This document shows, piece by piece, positions 34,918 to 46,225 of a stretch of 63,048 nt of DNA (positions are counted from its first letter, which is position 1; every line of letters begins with the position of its first letter). A program made the translations under genes and the position numbers. This DNA comes from Proteromonas lacertae (taxonomy: Eukaryota > Sar > Bigyra > Opalinata > Proteromonadidae), in contig NGBS01000913.1 of assembly GCA_002245135.1 (NCBI GenBank), forward strand, positions 1 to 63,048. The letters are read 5' to 3'. The notes below the pieces were generated by a model, which saw nothing but the letters and a program-made list of their open reading frames with translations, did not search any database and was not told where the DNA came from.

Positions 34918-36129
34918 TTAAAATCCAATTGGATTTTTCTTATTCTTCCTATAACCAACTGGAATCCACGACTTTCCAAATACATGACAAGTATAATACG
35001 AAACTATCAAAGCAATCACAATATCTATAGTATAATGCTTTCTTCCAGCAATAATGAAATAAATCAAAACTATCATATAAATAACTGCTATTACTAAAGC
35101 CATTGGTTTAACTATAATATAAATACACTTAAATATAATTAATACATGGTTTTGGTAATGCAGAAATAACACAATATAACCATACAAATGATCCAGCTGT
35201 ATGTCCACTGAATATTAAATCACCACAATTCTTCATTATTCCATAAGTTGGTGAAATATGACCAACTACATCAACCCAACTATAATAATAATAATAATAA
35301 TATATTTATATATTAATACGAAGTAAACTGCGCACCACCAACTATTGCTCCTGGTCTACAATGAGATCCAGGACCTGGAAGAATTGTCCAAAATAAAGAT
35401 GAAGCACGTAACTATTATATTAATAATAATACTTAATATATATATATATACAATGTAAATAATTGATGTTATTCTAATAATTCTTAATAATAAACTAGCT
35501 CTTCGATTATCTGGTAAGAAAAATATGAGAAAAAATAAGGAGATAAATAACATTATTGCCATTATATCTGTTATTAAGAAGAGAGATGATGAACTGGGGA
35601 TTTCTGGTATTAAATGGAATAAAAACGTCATAAAGTGTATCACCAGGGACATGTAAATAAGAACAAATACAAGAAGATAAGCCATTTAATGCACTATTTG
35701 TTATAATCTTAAATATTATACGTTGCAACAAGAATAATATAAAACTGTTGAACTATTAAACCACCATATGGACAAACATCGATTGTTACTTTAGTTATTA
35801 TTATGACTAATACTATAACAGCTGAAACTATTATTAATCTATAAAAATTATCAGAAATACAATATTATATACTGCCATGTCTTACCCTCTTTTACTACAT
35901 CTAGGAAAAACTTACCCCAAGCATACATTATGAGAAAATAAGTGTAAAATAAAGGATTGTAATCAACTTTAAGAATATAAAAAGATATAGTGGTACAAAT
36001 ATAGCAACATATATGACTGTCCATTTTAGATTAATACTAATCTCATCTCTAAAAAGAAGAAAATACCTTATACACATCATATTTCGCTATTAGTGGATTG
36101 TTTCTATTAGCTATGGGTTTGTCATCCAT
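34918..36129 (-). CDS. Sphingomyelin-synthase-like PAP2-type membrane enzyme
   Basis: Integral membrane phosphotransferase of the sphingomyelin synthase/ceramide-phosphoethanolamine synthase type. Start ATG 36129 (MDDKPIANRNN), about eight exons with 25-60-nt introns, about 310 residues with about six hydrophobic spans. Family motifs are plain: LPGPGSHC near 35370, CGDLIFSGHT near 35220 and GRKHYTIDIVIA near 35040. They supply the two His and one Asp of the SMS catalytic triad (His in SGHT, His and Asp in HYTID). It would act at the Golgi or plasma membrane, moving a phospho-headgroup to ceramide. It is divergent from the Rpt2 gene across a short shared promoter region. The exon join near 35600-35660 uses a GTGATA donor and is the least sure. 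Confidence 0.82.
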
Positions 36130-36299
36130 TATTGGTGTTTTTATCATCTTTCTTGTTAGTGTCGTGGTTGTTTCAAAAATTAGTTAAAAAAAAGAGTCAA
36201 GCCAAGTTATTTAATTATTCTTCTTCTTTTATTTTGTATTTTATTACAGATTATCAAAGTATTGTGCATTATATAATAGTATCAATAGATGGGAATAAT

Positions 36300-37727
36300 A
36301 TGAATATACCACAGAAACCTGTATATACTTGCTTTTATTGTTTACAGCCACAAGAGAAAAAACCTACCACAGAAGAAGAGATTCAATCAAGCTAATATTC
36401 GCACAGGAAAGAAAATTAAGAAGAGAGGTCCAGCCGTTGCACAGAGATTACCTAAAGGTATATTTGAGCGAATCATATGAATAGTTGAACCTAGTACAAA
36501 ATGTAAACTGCGATTGTTGAAGCTGGAGCGAACGAAAGATTTTCTGCTTATGGAAAGCGAATTTATAAGAAATCAAGAAATTTTAAAGCCAAAGAAGGAA
36601 TCTGATCAAGTATAACACATAAAAATGTTAATTATGTTATTTTTATAGAAAAATCACGATGAAATTGAAAAAATAAGAGGAACTCCAGTTTCAATTGGCA
36701 AATTAGAAGAAATAATAGATGATAACCATGCAATTGTAAATAATGGTGGTTTAGATTATTATGTACCTATATTATCGTTTGTAGATCCCGAGCTATTAGA
36801 GCCAGGAGCAACAATTCTAATTCATCATAAAGCATTAGCAGTAACAGGAGTATTATCTGATGATACAGATGCTTCAGTGAATATAATGAAAGTAGAAAAA
36901 GCTCCAACAGAGTCTTATGCTGATATTGGTGGATTAGATGAACAAATTCAAGAAATTAAAGTATATAATACTATATATATATATATATATGTAATAGGAA
37001 TCAGTAGAATTACCATTAACTCATCCTGAATTATACGACAATATTGGTATAAAACCACCAAAAGGTGTAATTCTATATGGAGAACCAGGAACAGGTAAGA
37101 CATTATTAGCTAAAGCAGTAGCTAATCAAACTAGTGCAACTTTCCTTCGAATAGTTGGTAGTGAATTAATTCAAAAATATTTAGGAGATGGTCCAAAGTT
37201 AGTTAGAGATTTATTCAGAATGGCAAGTGAAAATGCTCCTACCATTGTATTTATTGATGAAATAGATGCAGTAGGAACAAAGAGATATGATACATCCTCA
37301 GGAGGTGAAAGAGAAATCCAAAGGACAATGTTGGAGTTATTAAATCAATTAGATGGATTTGATGAAAGAGGTGATATTAAGGTAATAATGGCAACTAATC
37401 GAATAGAATCATTAGATCCTGCGTTATTAAGACCTGGAAGAATTGATAGAAAGATAAAATTCCCATTACCTGATATAACATGTAGAAGGAGAATATTCCA
37501 GATTCACACTAGTAAAATGTCCTTAGGGGATGATGTTGATTTAGAAATCCTTTATTAGTTCGAAAGATGAACTATCTGGAGCAGATATCAAGGCAATTTG
37601 TACTGAAGCTGGTTTATTGGCGTTAAGAGAAAGAAGAATGAAGGTATCTCAAGAAGATTTCTTAGAAGCAAAGAAGAAGATCTTAACTCAAAAGAAAGGT
37701 ACAGTTCCAGAAGGATTATATATCTAA
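36300..37727 (+). CDS. RPT2: 26S proteasome regulatory ATPase Rpt2
   Basis: AAA+ subunit of the proteasome base that unfolds substrates. Exons read [16 protein letters not shown], a 27-nt intron, [20 protein letters not shown], a 40-nt intron, then [19 protein letters not shown]-fold, and a 37-nt intron inside QEIK/ESVELPL. AAA motifs: Walker A GEPGTGKT, Walker B IVFIDEID, arginine-finger region LLRPGRIDR. It ends in LYI, the HbYX-type tail that Rpt2 uses to open the 20S gate. Odd point: at about 37545-37556 the frame shifts by one base between GDDVDLE and [12 protein letters not shown] with no intron-like signal, so this is either a sequencing error in GAAATCC or a damaged gene. The first exon (MNIPQKP) is a best guess. 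Confidence 0.88.
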
Positions 37728-37908
37728 AGAAGAAATAAAACAATTTTTATTATATATTATTGTTCTTATTTGCGTTTTTGAGGTTAATTGTGAATAATAA
37801 TTGCTATTAACGAAGTATTAAATGAATGTAAATTAATCTGTGTATTTTACCAAAAATTACTCAAACTTGTTCGATTTCTCAACATAATTTTGAAAAATTT
37901 TAAAGTTG

Positions 37909-40900
37909 ATGAAACAACAAAACAAGACAGCTTGTTTGATTGCTTTTAGCATGATTGTGACAATGGGACTGTGCGTATGTCCAAATGGCTGTAGTGGTCA
38001 TGGTAAGTGTGTTTCAAACAATTGTGTTTGTTATGAAAGTGTTGGAGTGGATGGAACTTCAAAAAGTTATACTGGAAGTGACTGTTCATTAGTGAAATGT
38101 ATGGAAGGCAACCCCTTTGCTTCAGTGTCAAGTAAGTATCCTGTAAGTAACAGTGATTATTCTCCTGATTATCGTGAATTAGATGAGAGTGTGAGTAATA
38201 ATAAAAGAGAATTATCTGTTTCAACAATGAAATTAGGTGAATTATTGGATGAAACTGATAAAACAGTATGGAAAGTTAGTGGAATCGATGAATTATTAAA
38301 GCCATTGCCTAAAATGGGAGGTATTATACAATGTAAAATCGGTACTGACACAACAAATAAAGAAGTTGAAGTAATAGGTGTTTATGAAGATAAAACAACA
38401 GCCTATGTGAAATTTCCTGCAGATGCAGCAGTAACGAAAGATACTGTTGTTACTTGTGATGAAGTATTGTCTATTAGAAAGACTATGGTTTATGTGAATC
38501 ATAATGTTGAAGTTAAAGATCAATCAGCAGCATCTAGGATGTTGAATAATAATACAAGACAATTAACTGGTGAAACATTAATTTGGAATTATTATGGTAA
38601 AATAATGAAAGATTTAGGATTATTAACAGAAAAACCAACAGAAGCACCAAAACCATCTCCACAAGAAAGAAGAAATTTAGAAGAAACATCATATGAAAAG
38701 AAAGATTTTAGATTCGCATGTTATAAACCACCAGATGCAAGCAAGATAGCAAATGCAATAACAGTATATGATGGTGTAACTGCAACATATACAGAAAGTG
38801 CTGAACCTTCAACTACTGCTTTAGTATTTACATTTGGTTCTACTACTCCTGGTAGTGGTAGTGTTTGTTATTGTTTAATGGATGGTGATGTAAATCCAAT
38901 ATCAATAGAACAAACTGAATTAGGTAACTTTGTTCATAAAAATGAAAATGATAATAGTTATAATTTTGGTAAATATACCTCTTCTGATAGTGTAGATAAT
39001 GGATATGCTGTGATAAAGATTAATTCTGCTGTAAATATTGCTGAAAGTGGTGGTGTTGTAACATTTGCTATTCCTGAAAATGGTAATACAGATTTTATTA
39101 CAAATGGAAGATTAGTTTATGTTGATGTATATAATAATGGAGTATTAAGTGAAGAAAGTGGAACTATTACTTCAGCAACAACAATAACATTAACAGATAC
39201 AACTGTTAAAGGAATAGTATTACCATATATTAAAACTCATTCATCAAATCCATTAATTAATCCACCACCAACTGCTAATCTTGTCAGTGGATCAACTACA
39301 GTTTATGAAGTATATAATTTAGCAGATAAATTGATAATGAGTTTAGATGATAAATTAGGAGGAATATTAAAATGTAGTTATACTAAAAGTGATAAAACAA
39401 TAGTAGATGTATCTGCTGATGTAAAAGGATATAAAAAATCTAAAACTAATTCATTTACAGGTATTATAATTTCAAGTTATATTGAATTTTCTGATGCTGA
39501 TGCAAAGGATAATATAGGTTCAATGAAATGTAGTGGAATATCATCAATTAGAAAAGATTTTACAATGTATAATCCAATGAAATTAACTACTAAAGATGGT
39601 ACATTATCTTGGAAAGGATACAATACAATATTAGATGGAATGACATTTAAAACAAAATCTAGAATACTTGCTGATAATATTGAAGCATATTTTGCTTGTT
39701 ATACACCTACTACTAGTGATAAGAAAATAACAATTTATGATGATGTTACTATTACAACAGTCTCTAGTGATATTACATTCAAAATATCTACATCTGAAAA
39801 AACAACACCAACTAATCCAGATGATGGTGATATTTGTTATTTAGCAGCTCAATTTGATACTGATGGAAATACTGTCATTAAAATTAATTCAGATGATTTA
39901 TTAACTAGTGATTTAGGTGCATTTATTAGAAAAGGAGATCCAGACAAAAATGAAGGAGAAAGTAAAGAAGACTATTATTATGGTAAATATACAATACCAT
40001 CTGAAGGAATTGACACTATAGTTGATGAAAATAATCCACTACCAATATTTAAATTAGATAATACGAATAACAAAATAGAACAATCTAGAATAGTGTTAGT
40101 AGAAAAAGATGTACAAAGTGATGATTTAGAATATTTATCAGTTGGTCAAACAATATTTATTAACATCATTAATACAGCTGGAACTAACCAATATGATCAT
40201 AAAGCAACAATAATACCATCATCTAATTCCCGATTATTAGGTGATTCAACAGTAGAAATACCATTTACTCCAGCAATACCAAAAGGATATACATCTACAG
40301 GAACAATTCGTTTAGCAACTGCAACAGAATCAATTGAAATACTTGATACAATTGATGATAAGAAATTGTTATATAAAGTATCTGGTTTTATAGGTGATGT
40401 ATTAAGTAAATTACCACAATTAGGAGGAAAAGTTCAATGTAAATATATGAAGACAGTAGTAGAAGATAAAACAGGAGGAAGAAGATCATTAGCTTCGGCA
40501 ATTACTTCAACGCCAATTATGGGAATTGTTGATGTAAAAGCAAAAGAAGATGCTAGTAATAGTTATATTCAATTTGATCATGAGATAAAGAAAAAACCTG
40601 AAAATCCAACTGATGGTGATTATTATATTGAAGATATAGCATGTAATGAAATACAATCTACAAGAAATGATATGACATTATTAAATCCAACTATAATAAC
40701 AACTACTGGTGGTAATTATGATAGTGATAATAGAGTATTAACTTGGAAAGGATATATTCCAATATTCACAACAGTAGGATTTGATTTAACTTCTTCAAAA
40801 ACAGTTAGATTTGCTTGTTATAATCCAAAATTGGAAGGAAATAAAGAAGTAATAATACATGAAGGAGTTACTGCAAAAGCATTAAATGATAATGATGTAG

Positions 40901-41910
40901 GATTTACATTTGCAGAAGGTGATAATTTACCATCAGAAGGTGATGTATGTTATTTATTGACAACATCAAGTGGAGGTGAAATTGATATAGAAAGAAGTGA
41001 TTTATCTGAATTAATAAGAAAAGAAGCTGATGGTAAATATTATTATGGTAAATATGGAAATGTTGATAGTAAGACACAAGAAACAATTGAAAATGATGAT
41101 GGAAGTATAACTCAAATATTAGGAAGTGAAAGTTTTAGTGATAAAAAAGAGGATGTAGCTAATGATAATAAAATTTATATTGGCAAATTAGCTAATCCTG
41201 AATCTCCCTCAATAGCTTATCCTCCATCATTAATAACTACTGGAATGAAGAAATTAATAGTTGCTGGAACAATATTAAATATAGATGGAGTAACAACTCA
41301 AATATTAAAAGTAAAAGTAAATGAAAATAATAAATTTGAATTATCATTAAGTAATACAGTTGTTGTTAGATTTCCAAGATTATTATCAGATAGTCTACCT
41401 TCTCTAACAATTACATTTTCATCAGAACAATCAATTCATAAATCATTAGAATGTAGTGGTCAAGGAAGTTGTGATAGAACAAGTGGTGTTTGTAATTGTT
41501 TTGATGGATTTAGTGGAAGTGCTTGTCAAAGATTAGATTGTCCAAATAATTGTAATGGAAATGGTCGATGTGTTCCATTAAATGAATTATTGTCAAATAA
41601 TGAATTAGAGAATGGTTATGAAGGATTTGGGAATAAGCATGTTGTTAGTGATGGTAGTGGTAATACAATTTCATTTGATGATCAAGTCTATGGTTGTTTA
41701 TGTGATAAAAGACATCGTGGATATGATTGTAGTTTAATTGAATGTCCATCTGGTGTAGATCCAGAAGAAGCAACAAATGATAAGAATAATAATGAAAGTG
41801 AGTTTAGAGATTGTAGTGGAAGAGGTATTTGTAATTACTCAACAGGTGTTTGTGAATGTTTTGATGGCTTTAGTGGAGAAGGATGTCAAAACCAAGTTGC
41901 AATGATGTAA
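37909..41910 (+). CDS. Large secreted protein: three ~350-aa repeats plus EGF modules
   Basis: A 1,333-residue intronless frame. I use ATG 37909. Residues 1-23 form a signal peptide (KTACLIAFSMIVTMGLCVC). An N-terminal EGF-like CPNGCSGHGKC...CVC follows. The middle holds three homologous units starting about residues 125, 470 and 827; shared landmarks are GG(I/K)(I/L/V)(Q/K)CK, LxWKGY, (R/Y)FACY(K/T/N)P, CYxL and YGKY(T/G). The C-terminal ~150 residues carry EGF/tenascin-type modules (CSGQGSCDRTSGVCNCFDG, CDKRHRGYDCS, CSGRGICNYSTGVCECFDG). No membrane span or GPI-type tail is seen, so it is probably secreted or held by partners: an adhesin- or matrix-like surface protein. The repeat family is not one I know. 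Confidence 0.85.
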   Translation: MKQQNKTACLIAFSMIVTMGLCVCPNGCSGHGKCVSNNCVCYESVGVDGTSKSYTGSDCSLVKCMEGNPFASVSSKYPVSNSDYSPDYRELDESVSNNKRELSVSTMKLGELLDETDKTVWKVSGIDELLKPLPKMGGIIQCKIGTDTTNKEVEVIGVYEDKTTAYVKFPADAAVTKDTVVTCDEVLSIRKTMVYVNHNVEVKDQSAASRMLNNNTRQLTGETLIWNYYGKIMKDLGLLTEKPTEAPKPSPQERRNLEETSYEKKDFRFACYKPPDASKIANAITVYDGVTATYTESAEPSTTALVFTFGSTTPGSGSVCYCLMDGDVNPISIEQTELGNFVHKNENDNSYNFGKYTSSDSVDNGYAVIKINSAVNIAESGGVVTFAIPENGNTDFITNGRLVYVDVYNNGVLSEESGTITSATTITLTDTTVKGIVLPYIKTHSSNPLINPPPTANLVSGSTTVYEVYNLADKLIMSLDDKLGGILKCSYTKSDKTIVDVSADVKGYKKSKTNSFTGIIISSYIEFSDADAKDNIGSMKCSGISSIRKDFTMYNPMKLTTKDGTLSWKGYNTILDGMTFKTKSRILADNIEAYFACYTPTTSDKKITIYDDVTITTVSSDITFKISTSEKTTPTNPDDGDICYLAAQFDTDGNTVIKINSDDLLTSDLGAFIRKGDPDKNEGESKEDYYYGKYTIPSEGIDTIVDENNPLPIFKLDNTNNKIEQSRIVLVEKDVQSDDLEYLSVGQTIFINIINTAGTNQYDHKATIIPSSNSRLLGDSTVEIPFTPAIPKGYTSTGTIRLATATESIEILDTIDDKKLLYKVSGFIGDVLSKLPQLGGKVQCKYMKTVVEDKTGGRRSLASAITSTPIMGIVDVKAKEDASNSYIQFDHEIKKKPENPTDGDYYIEDIACNEIQSTRNDMTLLNPTIITTTGGNYDSDNRVLTWKGYIPIFTTVGFDLTSSKTVRFACYNPKLEGNKEVIIHEGVTAKALNDNDVGFTFAEGDNLPSEGDVCYLLTTSSGGEIDIERSDLSELIRKEADGKYYYGKYGNVDSKTQETIENDDGSITQILGSESFSDKKEDVANDNKIYIGKLANPESPSIAYPPSLITTGMKKLIVAGTILNIDGVTTQILKVKVNENNKFELSLSNTVVVRFPRLLSDSLPSLTITFSSEQSIHKSLECSGQGSCDRTSGVCNCFDGFSGSACQRLDCPNNCNGNGRCVPLNELLSNNELENGYEGFGNKHVVSDGSGNTISFDDQVYGCLCDKRHRGYDCSLIECPSGVDPEEATNDKNNNESEFRDCSGRGICNYSTGVCECFDGFSGEGCQNQVAMM

Positions 41911-42272
41911 TAACATATTATTACATTCACTTCATTCATATTATTGATTTTTATTAATTGATTAACTCTTATACTTATGTTAATCAATATTATGAATATT
42001 TTGATTTTGTTTTACCATTGAATATCACATTACAACATCCAATTTACATCTTCATTTATAATAATATTCACTGTAATATATTAACAGACATTTTTCATTC
42101 ACTACATATAATTTACATTAGTGAATTTGCCTTTAGTATTATGATGATTATATACATCACATAATTCATTTTCATAACATTTCAACCTTTATTTGTTGAA
42201 CAAGAAAGGATTTAAAATTGAATGAAATTAAATCTTTTTGAAAATTTTTGTTTTTAATTTTAGCTCACTAAG

Positions 42273-43490
42273 ATGTCTGTCAACCTTAACAAAATAGGAA
42301 TTGATTTAGACACTCTTTCATACAGCTGTGGAGTATATAAAAGTGGTACAGTCGTTCCTATTCACTATGGACATGAAATAAGCTATTTACCAGGATATAT
42401 CTATTTCAATCCTAAGAGTGATGAAGTTTGCATAGGAACAACAGGGAGACACTACCTTGGAAGACATGAAGATATAGATGTTGTTTATGATGTTGGTAGA
42501 TTGATGGGTCGTTCTTATGATGAAGCGTCAATGGAAACAGATATGAAACATTGGGCTTTCAAAGTATTAAACAAGAAAAATGTGCCAATATACGAAGTAC
42601 CTCATAACAAAACCAGAATGGAGTTGAGTATCTCAGATGTATTAGCAGAATGTTTAAAAAAGATCAAAAAATATGCTGATGAATCTATTAATCAAAATAA
42701 AAATGCAACAACAGAAGCAGTAATAGCAATTCCAGAAACACTAGGTAAATTAGAGAAAGAGCAAATCATGAAGAGTTGTCAACTAGCAAATATAAAACCA
42801 ATTGAATTATTACCTGAATCTACAGCAGCTGTTATTAGTTATATGAATCATATAATTGGTGAAGATCCATCCATTTCAGGTAATGATAAATTCGAAAAAA
42901 TATTAATCTACAACTTAGGTGGAAGTACTTTTTCAGCAAGTTTATATGAAGTAAATTATCATTCAAAAGAATTGAAATTATTAAAACAAGAAGGTGACAA
43001 TATGTTAGGATCTATTGATTTAATCAATCATTTAATGGATTACTGTATTAATTTGTATAATAAAAAGTTTAAGAAGAATCCAGAAGGAGTTGATTTATCA
43101 CTAATTAGAAAGGATTGTGATGAAGCTTTTAACTTGTTTAGTGATAAGAATAACGATGATATTGATGAATATCAATGTACTTATTGCTTCTTAGCTAATG
43201 AAGATGGTAATGATTCTATATCGCTTAAAACATTCAATGAATTTGGAAGGATTAGATATGTGAGAACAATAGCAATTATTGATAATGTTTTAGGTAAAAT
43301 AAGTTGTGATGATGTTAGTAGTGTTGTGTTATGTGGAAGAGGTAGTGGAATTAAAGCTATAGTTGATATGATTAGTAATAAGTTTAGAAAAAGTAAAATT
43401 GTGAATGATATGGATAGTGATGAAATGAAGGCGATTGGTGCTGCAATATACGCTAATAACAGTGAATTTAAATATAAAATTGTTAATTAA
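42273..43490 (+). CDS. Divergent Hsp70-like ATPase-domain protein
   Basis: A 405-residue protein with an actin/Hsp70-type nucleotide-binding fold only; the peptide-binding domain and lid of true Hsp70 are missing. Landmarks are altered: phosphate-1 GIDLDTLSYSCGVY (canonical GIDLGTTYSCVGV), phosphate-2 YNLGGSTFSASL (canonical FDLGGGTFDVSL, so the metal-linked Asp has become Asn), adenosine motif VVLCGRGSGIKAI. The C-terminal part of the fold, with AIGAAIYAN, is present. ATP may still bind, but hydrolysis may be weak. Possible roles are a co-chaperone-like regulator or an Hsp110-like exchange factor; the sequence does not decide. No introns seen. Confidence 0.82.
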   Translation: MSVNLNKIGIDLDTLSYSCGVYKSGTVVPIHYGHEISYLPGYIYFNPKSDEVCIGTTGRHYLGRHEDIDVVYDVGRLMGRSYDEASMETDMKHWAFKVLNKKNVPIYEVPHNKTRMELSISDVLAECLKKIKKYADESINQNKNATTEAVIAIPETLGKLEKEQIMKSCQLANIKPIELLPESTAAVISYMNHIIGEDPSISGNDKFEKILIYNLGGSTFSASLYEVNYHSKELKLLKQEGDNMLGSIDLINHLMDYCINLYNKKFKKNPEGVDLSLIRKDCDEAFNLFSDKNNDDIDEYQCTYCFLANEDGNDSISLKTFNEFGRIRYVRTIAIIDNVLGKISCDDVSSVVLCGRGSGIKAIVDMISNKFRKSKIVNDMDSDEMKAIGAAIYANNSEFKYKIVN

Positions 43491-43588
43491 AGAATATTAT
43501 ATTATATTTTTTATAATCATTATATTAAAATATGTTTATTAAATACATAAAGAAGAATTTAGAATAAAGAGGGAAAAAAAGAAAAAAT

Positions 43589-43661
43589 TGGAGATGAGAG
43601 GCATCGATCCCCTTACCTCTCGCATGCTAAGCGAGCGCTCTACCATCTGAGCTACATCCCC
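43589..43661 (-). tRNA. tRNA-Ala(AGC), copy 1
   Basis: 73 nt, intronless cloverleaf with anticodon loop TTAGCAT (AGC), D-arm GCTC...GAGC, T-loop ATCGATG and a G3:U70 pair, the alanine identity element. Differs from the two other copies by one base in the T-stem (a G:U wobble instead of G:C). A-rich DNA lies on the 3' side. Confidence 0.96.
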
Positions 43662-43728
43662 TTCTGAAATTTTATTAAAAATACCCTTTATAAAACAAAC
43701 AATATTCTATACATAATTTTTTAATCAA

Positions 43729-45016
43729 TTAAGATGAAGGACCAGTAGTTGTCAACAATTTCTTCTGTCTATGGTTCTGTAAATGCACATTTAACTCAGT
43801 TTTAGATTTCAACTCTTTATTACAATCAATTTCACTACATTTATAATTCCTCGTTTCATCATGCATTCTCATTTTATGCCTTGTTAAATTTTTCATAGTA
43901 TGAGTCTTAAACCCACAATGAGGATAAGAACAACATATTTCCTTAGTATTTTCAGGAGATAGTGCAACATTGGGATGGAATTGTTTGATATGTGAATAAT
44001 ACAAATTCGAACATAATGTAGTAAAAGGACAACCAGCTTCTGTACATTTATATTCTGTTTTGGCAGTAAAGGAGTAATTGCTATTTTTATGACTATTAAA
44101 ATGTCTTTTCATATTACACTTTCTAATTGTTACATAAGTACAATTCTCATAAACACAATGAAATAATCCATCTTTAGGATTCTTTACCAATGTAGATGTT
44201 ATTAATGGATTAATTGTGTTATTATTATTATTATTATTTAACCCATTTGATGAAGATGATGATAAAGGCAATGTTGGAGGTAGAATTGGAGGTGGTGGTG
44301 GAGGTGTTAATGCTGAATTAGAATTGCTATTCACTGTATTTTCAGTATTATTATCATTATTAGAGGTAATTGTAGTAGTTGTTGTTGTAGATAATGATGG
44401 TGATTGTAATGGCATATTTGATAATAAAGTATTACTCAACAATTCATTTTGATGAGTTTTCTTATGTTTTTCATAAGCTCTTGGATTATTCGTTTTAAAT
44501 ATACAACCAGGATATTCACATGAATATGTTGTATTCGTATGAATAATCATATGACTTTGAATTAGTGATCTTCTAATAGCTGTATAACTACAACCAGGAT
44601 ATGTACAACTATAAACACCTTTGTGACTTGCTAAATGTACACGATAATCAATCAAATTCTTATATTTCTCAGTACATTCAGTACAGTGGTAATAACCTTC
44701 TGGATCTTGAACTGGACCGGATAGTTTTAATACATCTACTGATGATATTCCTGGATGAATTGATTTAGCATGTTCACGGATTGAACTGATTCTACTACCA
44801 GTGAAATTACAATTTGGAACTGAACATTTGTATAGTTTTTCACCCGTATGAACGTATAAGTGTTGTAACATATGATTGTAAGAGTCAAAGATTAAGGGAC
44901 AACCATTAATTGGACAACTTTGTTTTATACAACAGATACGTTTACGTTGAGGTTCATCGGTTGATGATGATGATTGTGAAACTGATGTATTTGATGTATT
45001 AATTGTATTATGTATT

Positions 45017-45056
<40 letters not shown>

Positions 45057-45371
45057 CTATTTGTTGATTGATAGATTCAACATTATTATTCATTGAAGAT
45101 AATGATGGAGATTTAATATCATTGCCATTATTAGATACTTGTTGAGAAGAATCACTATTATTATTATTATAATTATCATTATTATTATTATTATTCATAA
45201 TATTATTAATAGGAATATTGGATAATTCATCATTCTGATTTCTTCTTCTCTTTATACCAACTGTTGTTGTTATATTATTATTATTAATTGATGTTGACAT
45301 TAATGAAGAAGAAGAAGATGATGATGAAGATATATTGTTAGGTGATGATATTGATGATGATGATGATGAAG

Positions 45372-45405
<34 letters not shown>

Positions 45406-46027
45406 AACTGATTCTGTACTGTGATATAATTTCCTATGATATGATAAATCTGATAATCGATATGCTGAAAAATGACAGTTTTTAAATTGACATTCGAAAT
45501 CTTTTACACCTGAATGGACTTTTAAATGATACTTCATATCTGATGCTCTTTTTGTATGGTATTTACACCCTTCATATTTACAGACAGTTTCATCATCTGC
45601 TGGAGGAATGTCTTCTACTGGAATTATTACATTTAATGAGATTGGTGCTAAGTTTGAATGTGCTACAGCATAATGATTTAAGATTTTGTTTCTTTTTAAA
45701 GCATGAAACTGACATTTTTCTACTGGACACTTGTATTGACGAGTCCCTGAATGAATTGCAGTATGAATTGTTAAACTACGATAATTTGTTGTTGTATAGT
45801 TACAAGAAGCTAAAGGGCATTTGAATTCTGGAATATTTATAGAAGTAGTTGGATTTAAATTCTCTTCCATCGCTTGATTCTGTGACATATTAAGTTGCTG
45901 ATCGTTTATCTGAGTTGCTAGGTAAAAGAATAACAATTACATAAATACTTGTCACTTCACTCTTCTCTAATGTTTCATGTGAGTTAAGTGGTTGTGATTC
46001 ATTCTCTGATGTTGTTGATTGCATCAT
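43729..46027 (-). CDS. C2H2 zinc-finger protein with 13 fingers
   Basis: Probable sequence-specific DNA-binding regulator in the nucleus. Two exons: start ATG 46027 (MMQSTTSENESQP), a 31-nt intron at about 45917-45947 ending CCTAG, then a long second exon. I count 13 C2H2-type fingers, in three groups of four, five and four: FKCPLASCNYTTT to YHRKLYH, CPINGCPLIF to HKKTH, FHCVYENCTY to HLQNH. Many share a C-x4-C spacing with aromatic residue after the second Cys. The groups are separated by poly-Thr/Ser/Asn and poly-Pro low-complexity stretches coded by triplet repeats, likely polymorphic in length. No other domain seen. A TCAAGCC motif lies 58 bp upstream of the start. Confidence 0.9.
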
Positions 46028-46225
46028 TTTAATTTTCTACAATATAGAAAACACAGAACAGATCTTCAACTTCAAAAACCTAACTCAAGCCTGTTTGACT
46101 CAAATCATGTGACTTTTCAAAATCTTCTTTTTCTCCATTTATAGAATGGTATTGATTGATTTTAGGAATTATTTTTACTTTACCAGCAATAAACACAATA
46201 TACACAAAGATAAATAGTTATTAAA

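Noticed and set aside
36132-36395. Plus-strand frame overlapping the SMS-like/Rpt2 promoter
   Set aside because: It overlaps the start of the SMS-like gene and the first Rpt2 exons and resembles no protein.
44990-45060. Microsatellite tracts (ATT/ATG/TTG) as independent repeats of interest
   Set aside because: They code the poly-Asn/Ser/Thr linkers of the zinc-finger protein and need no other explanation.
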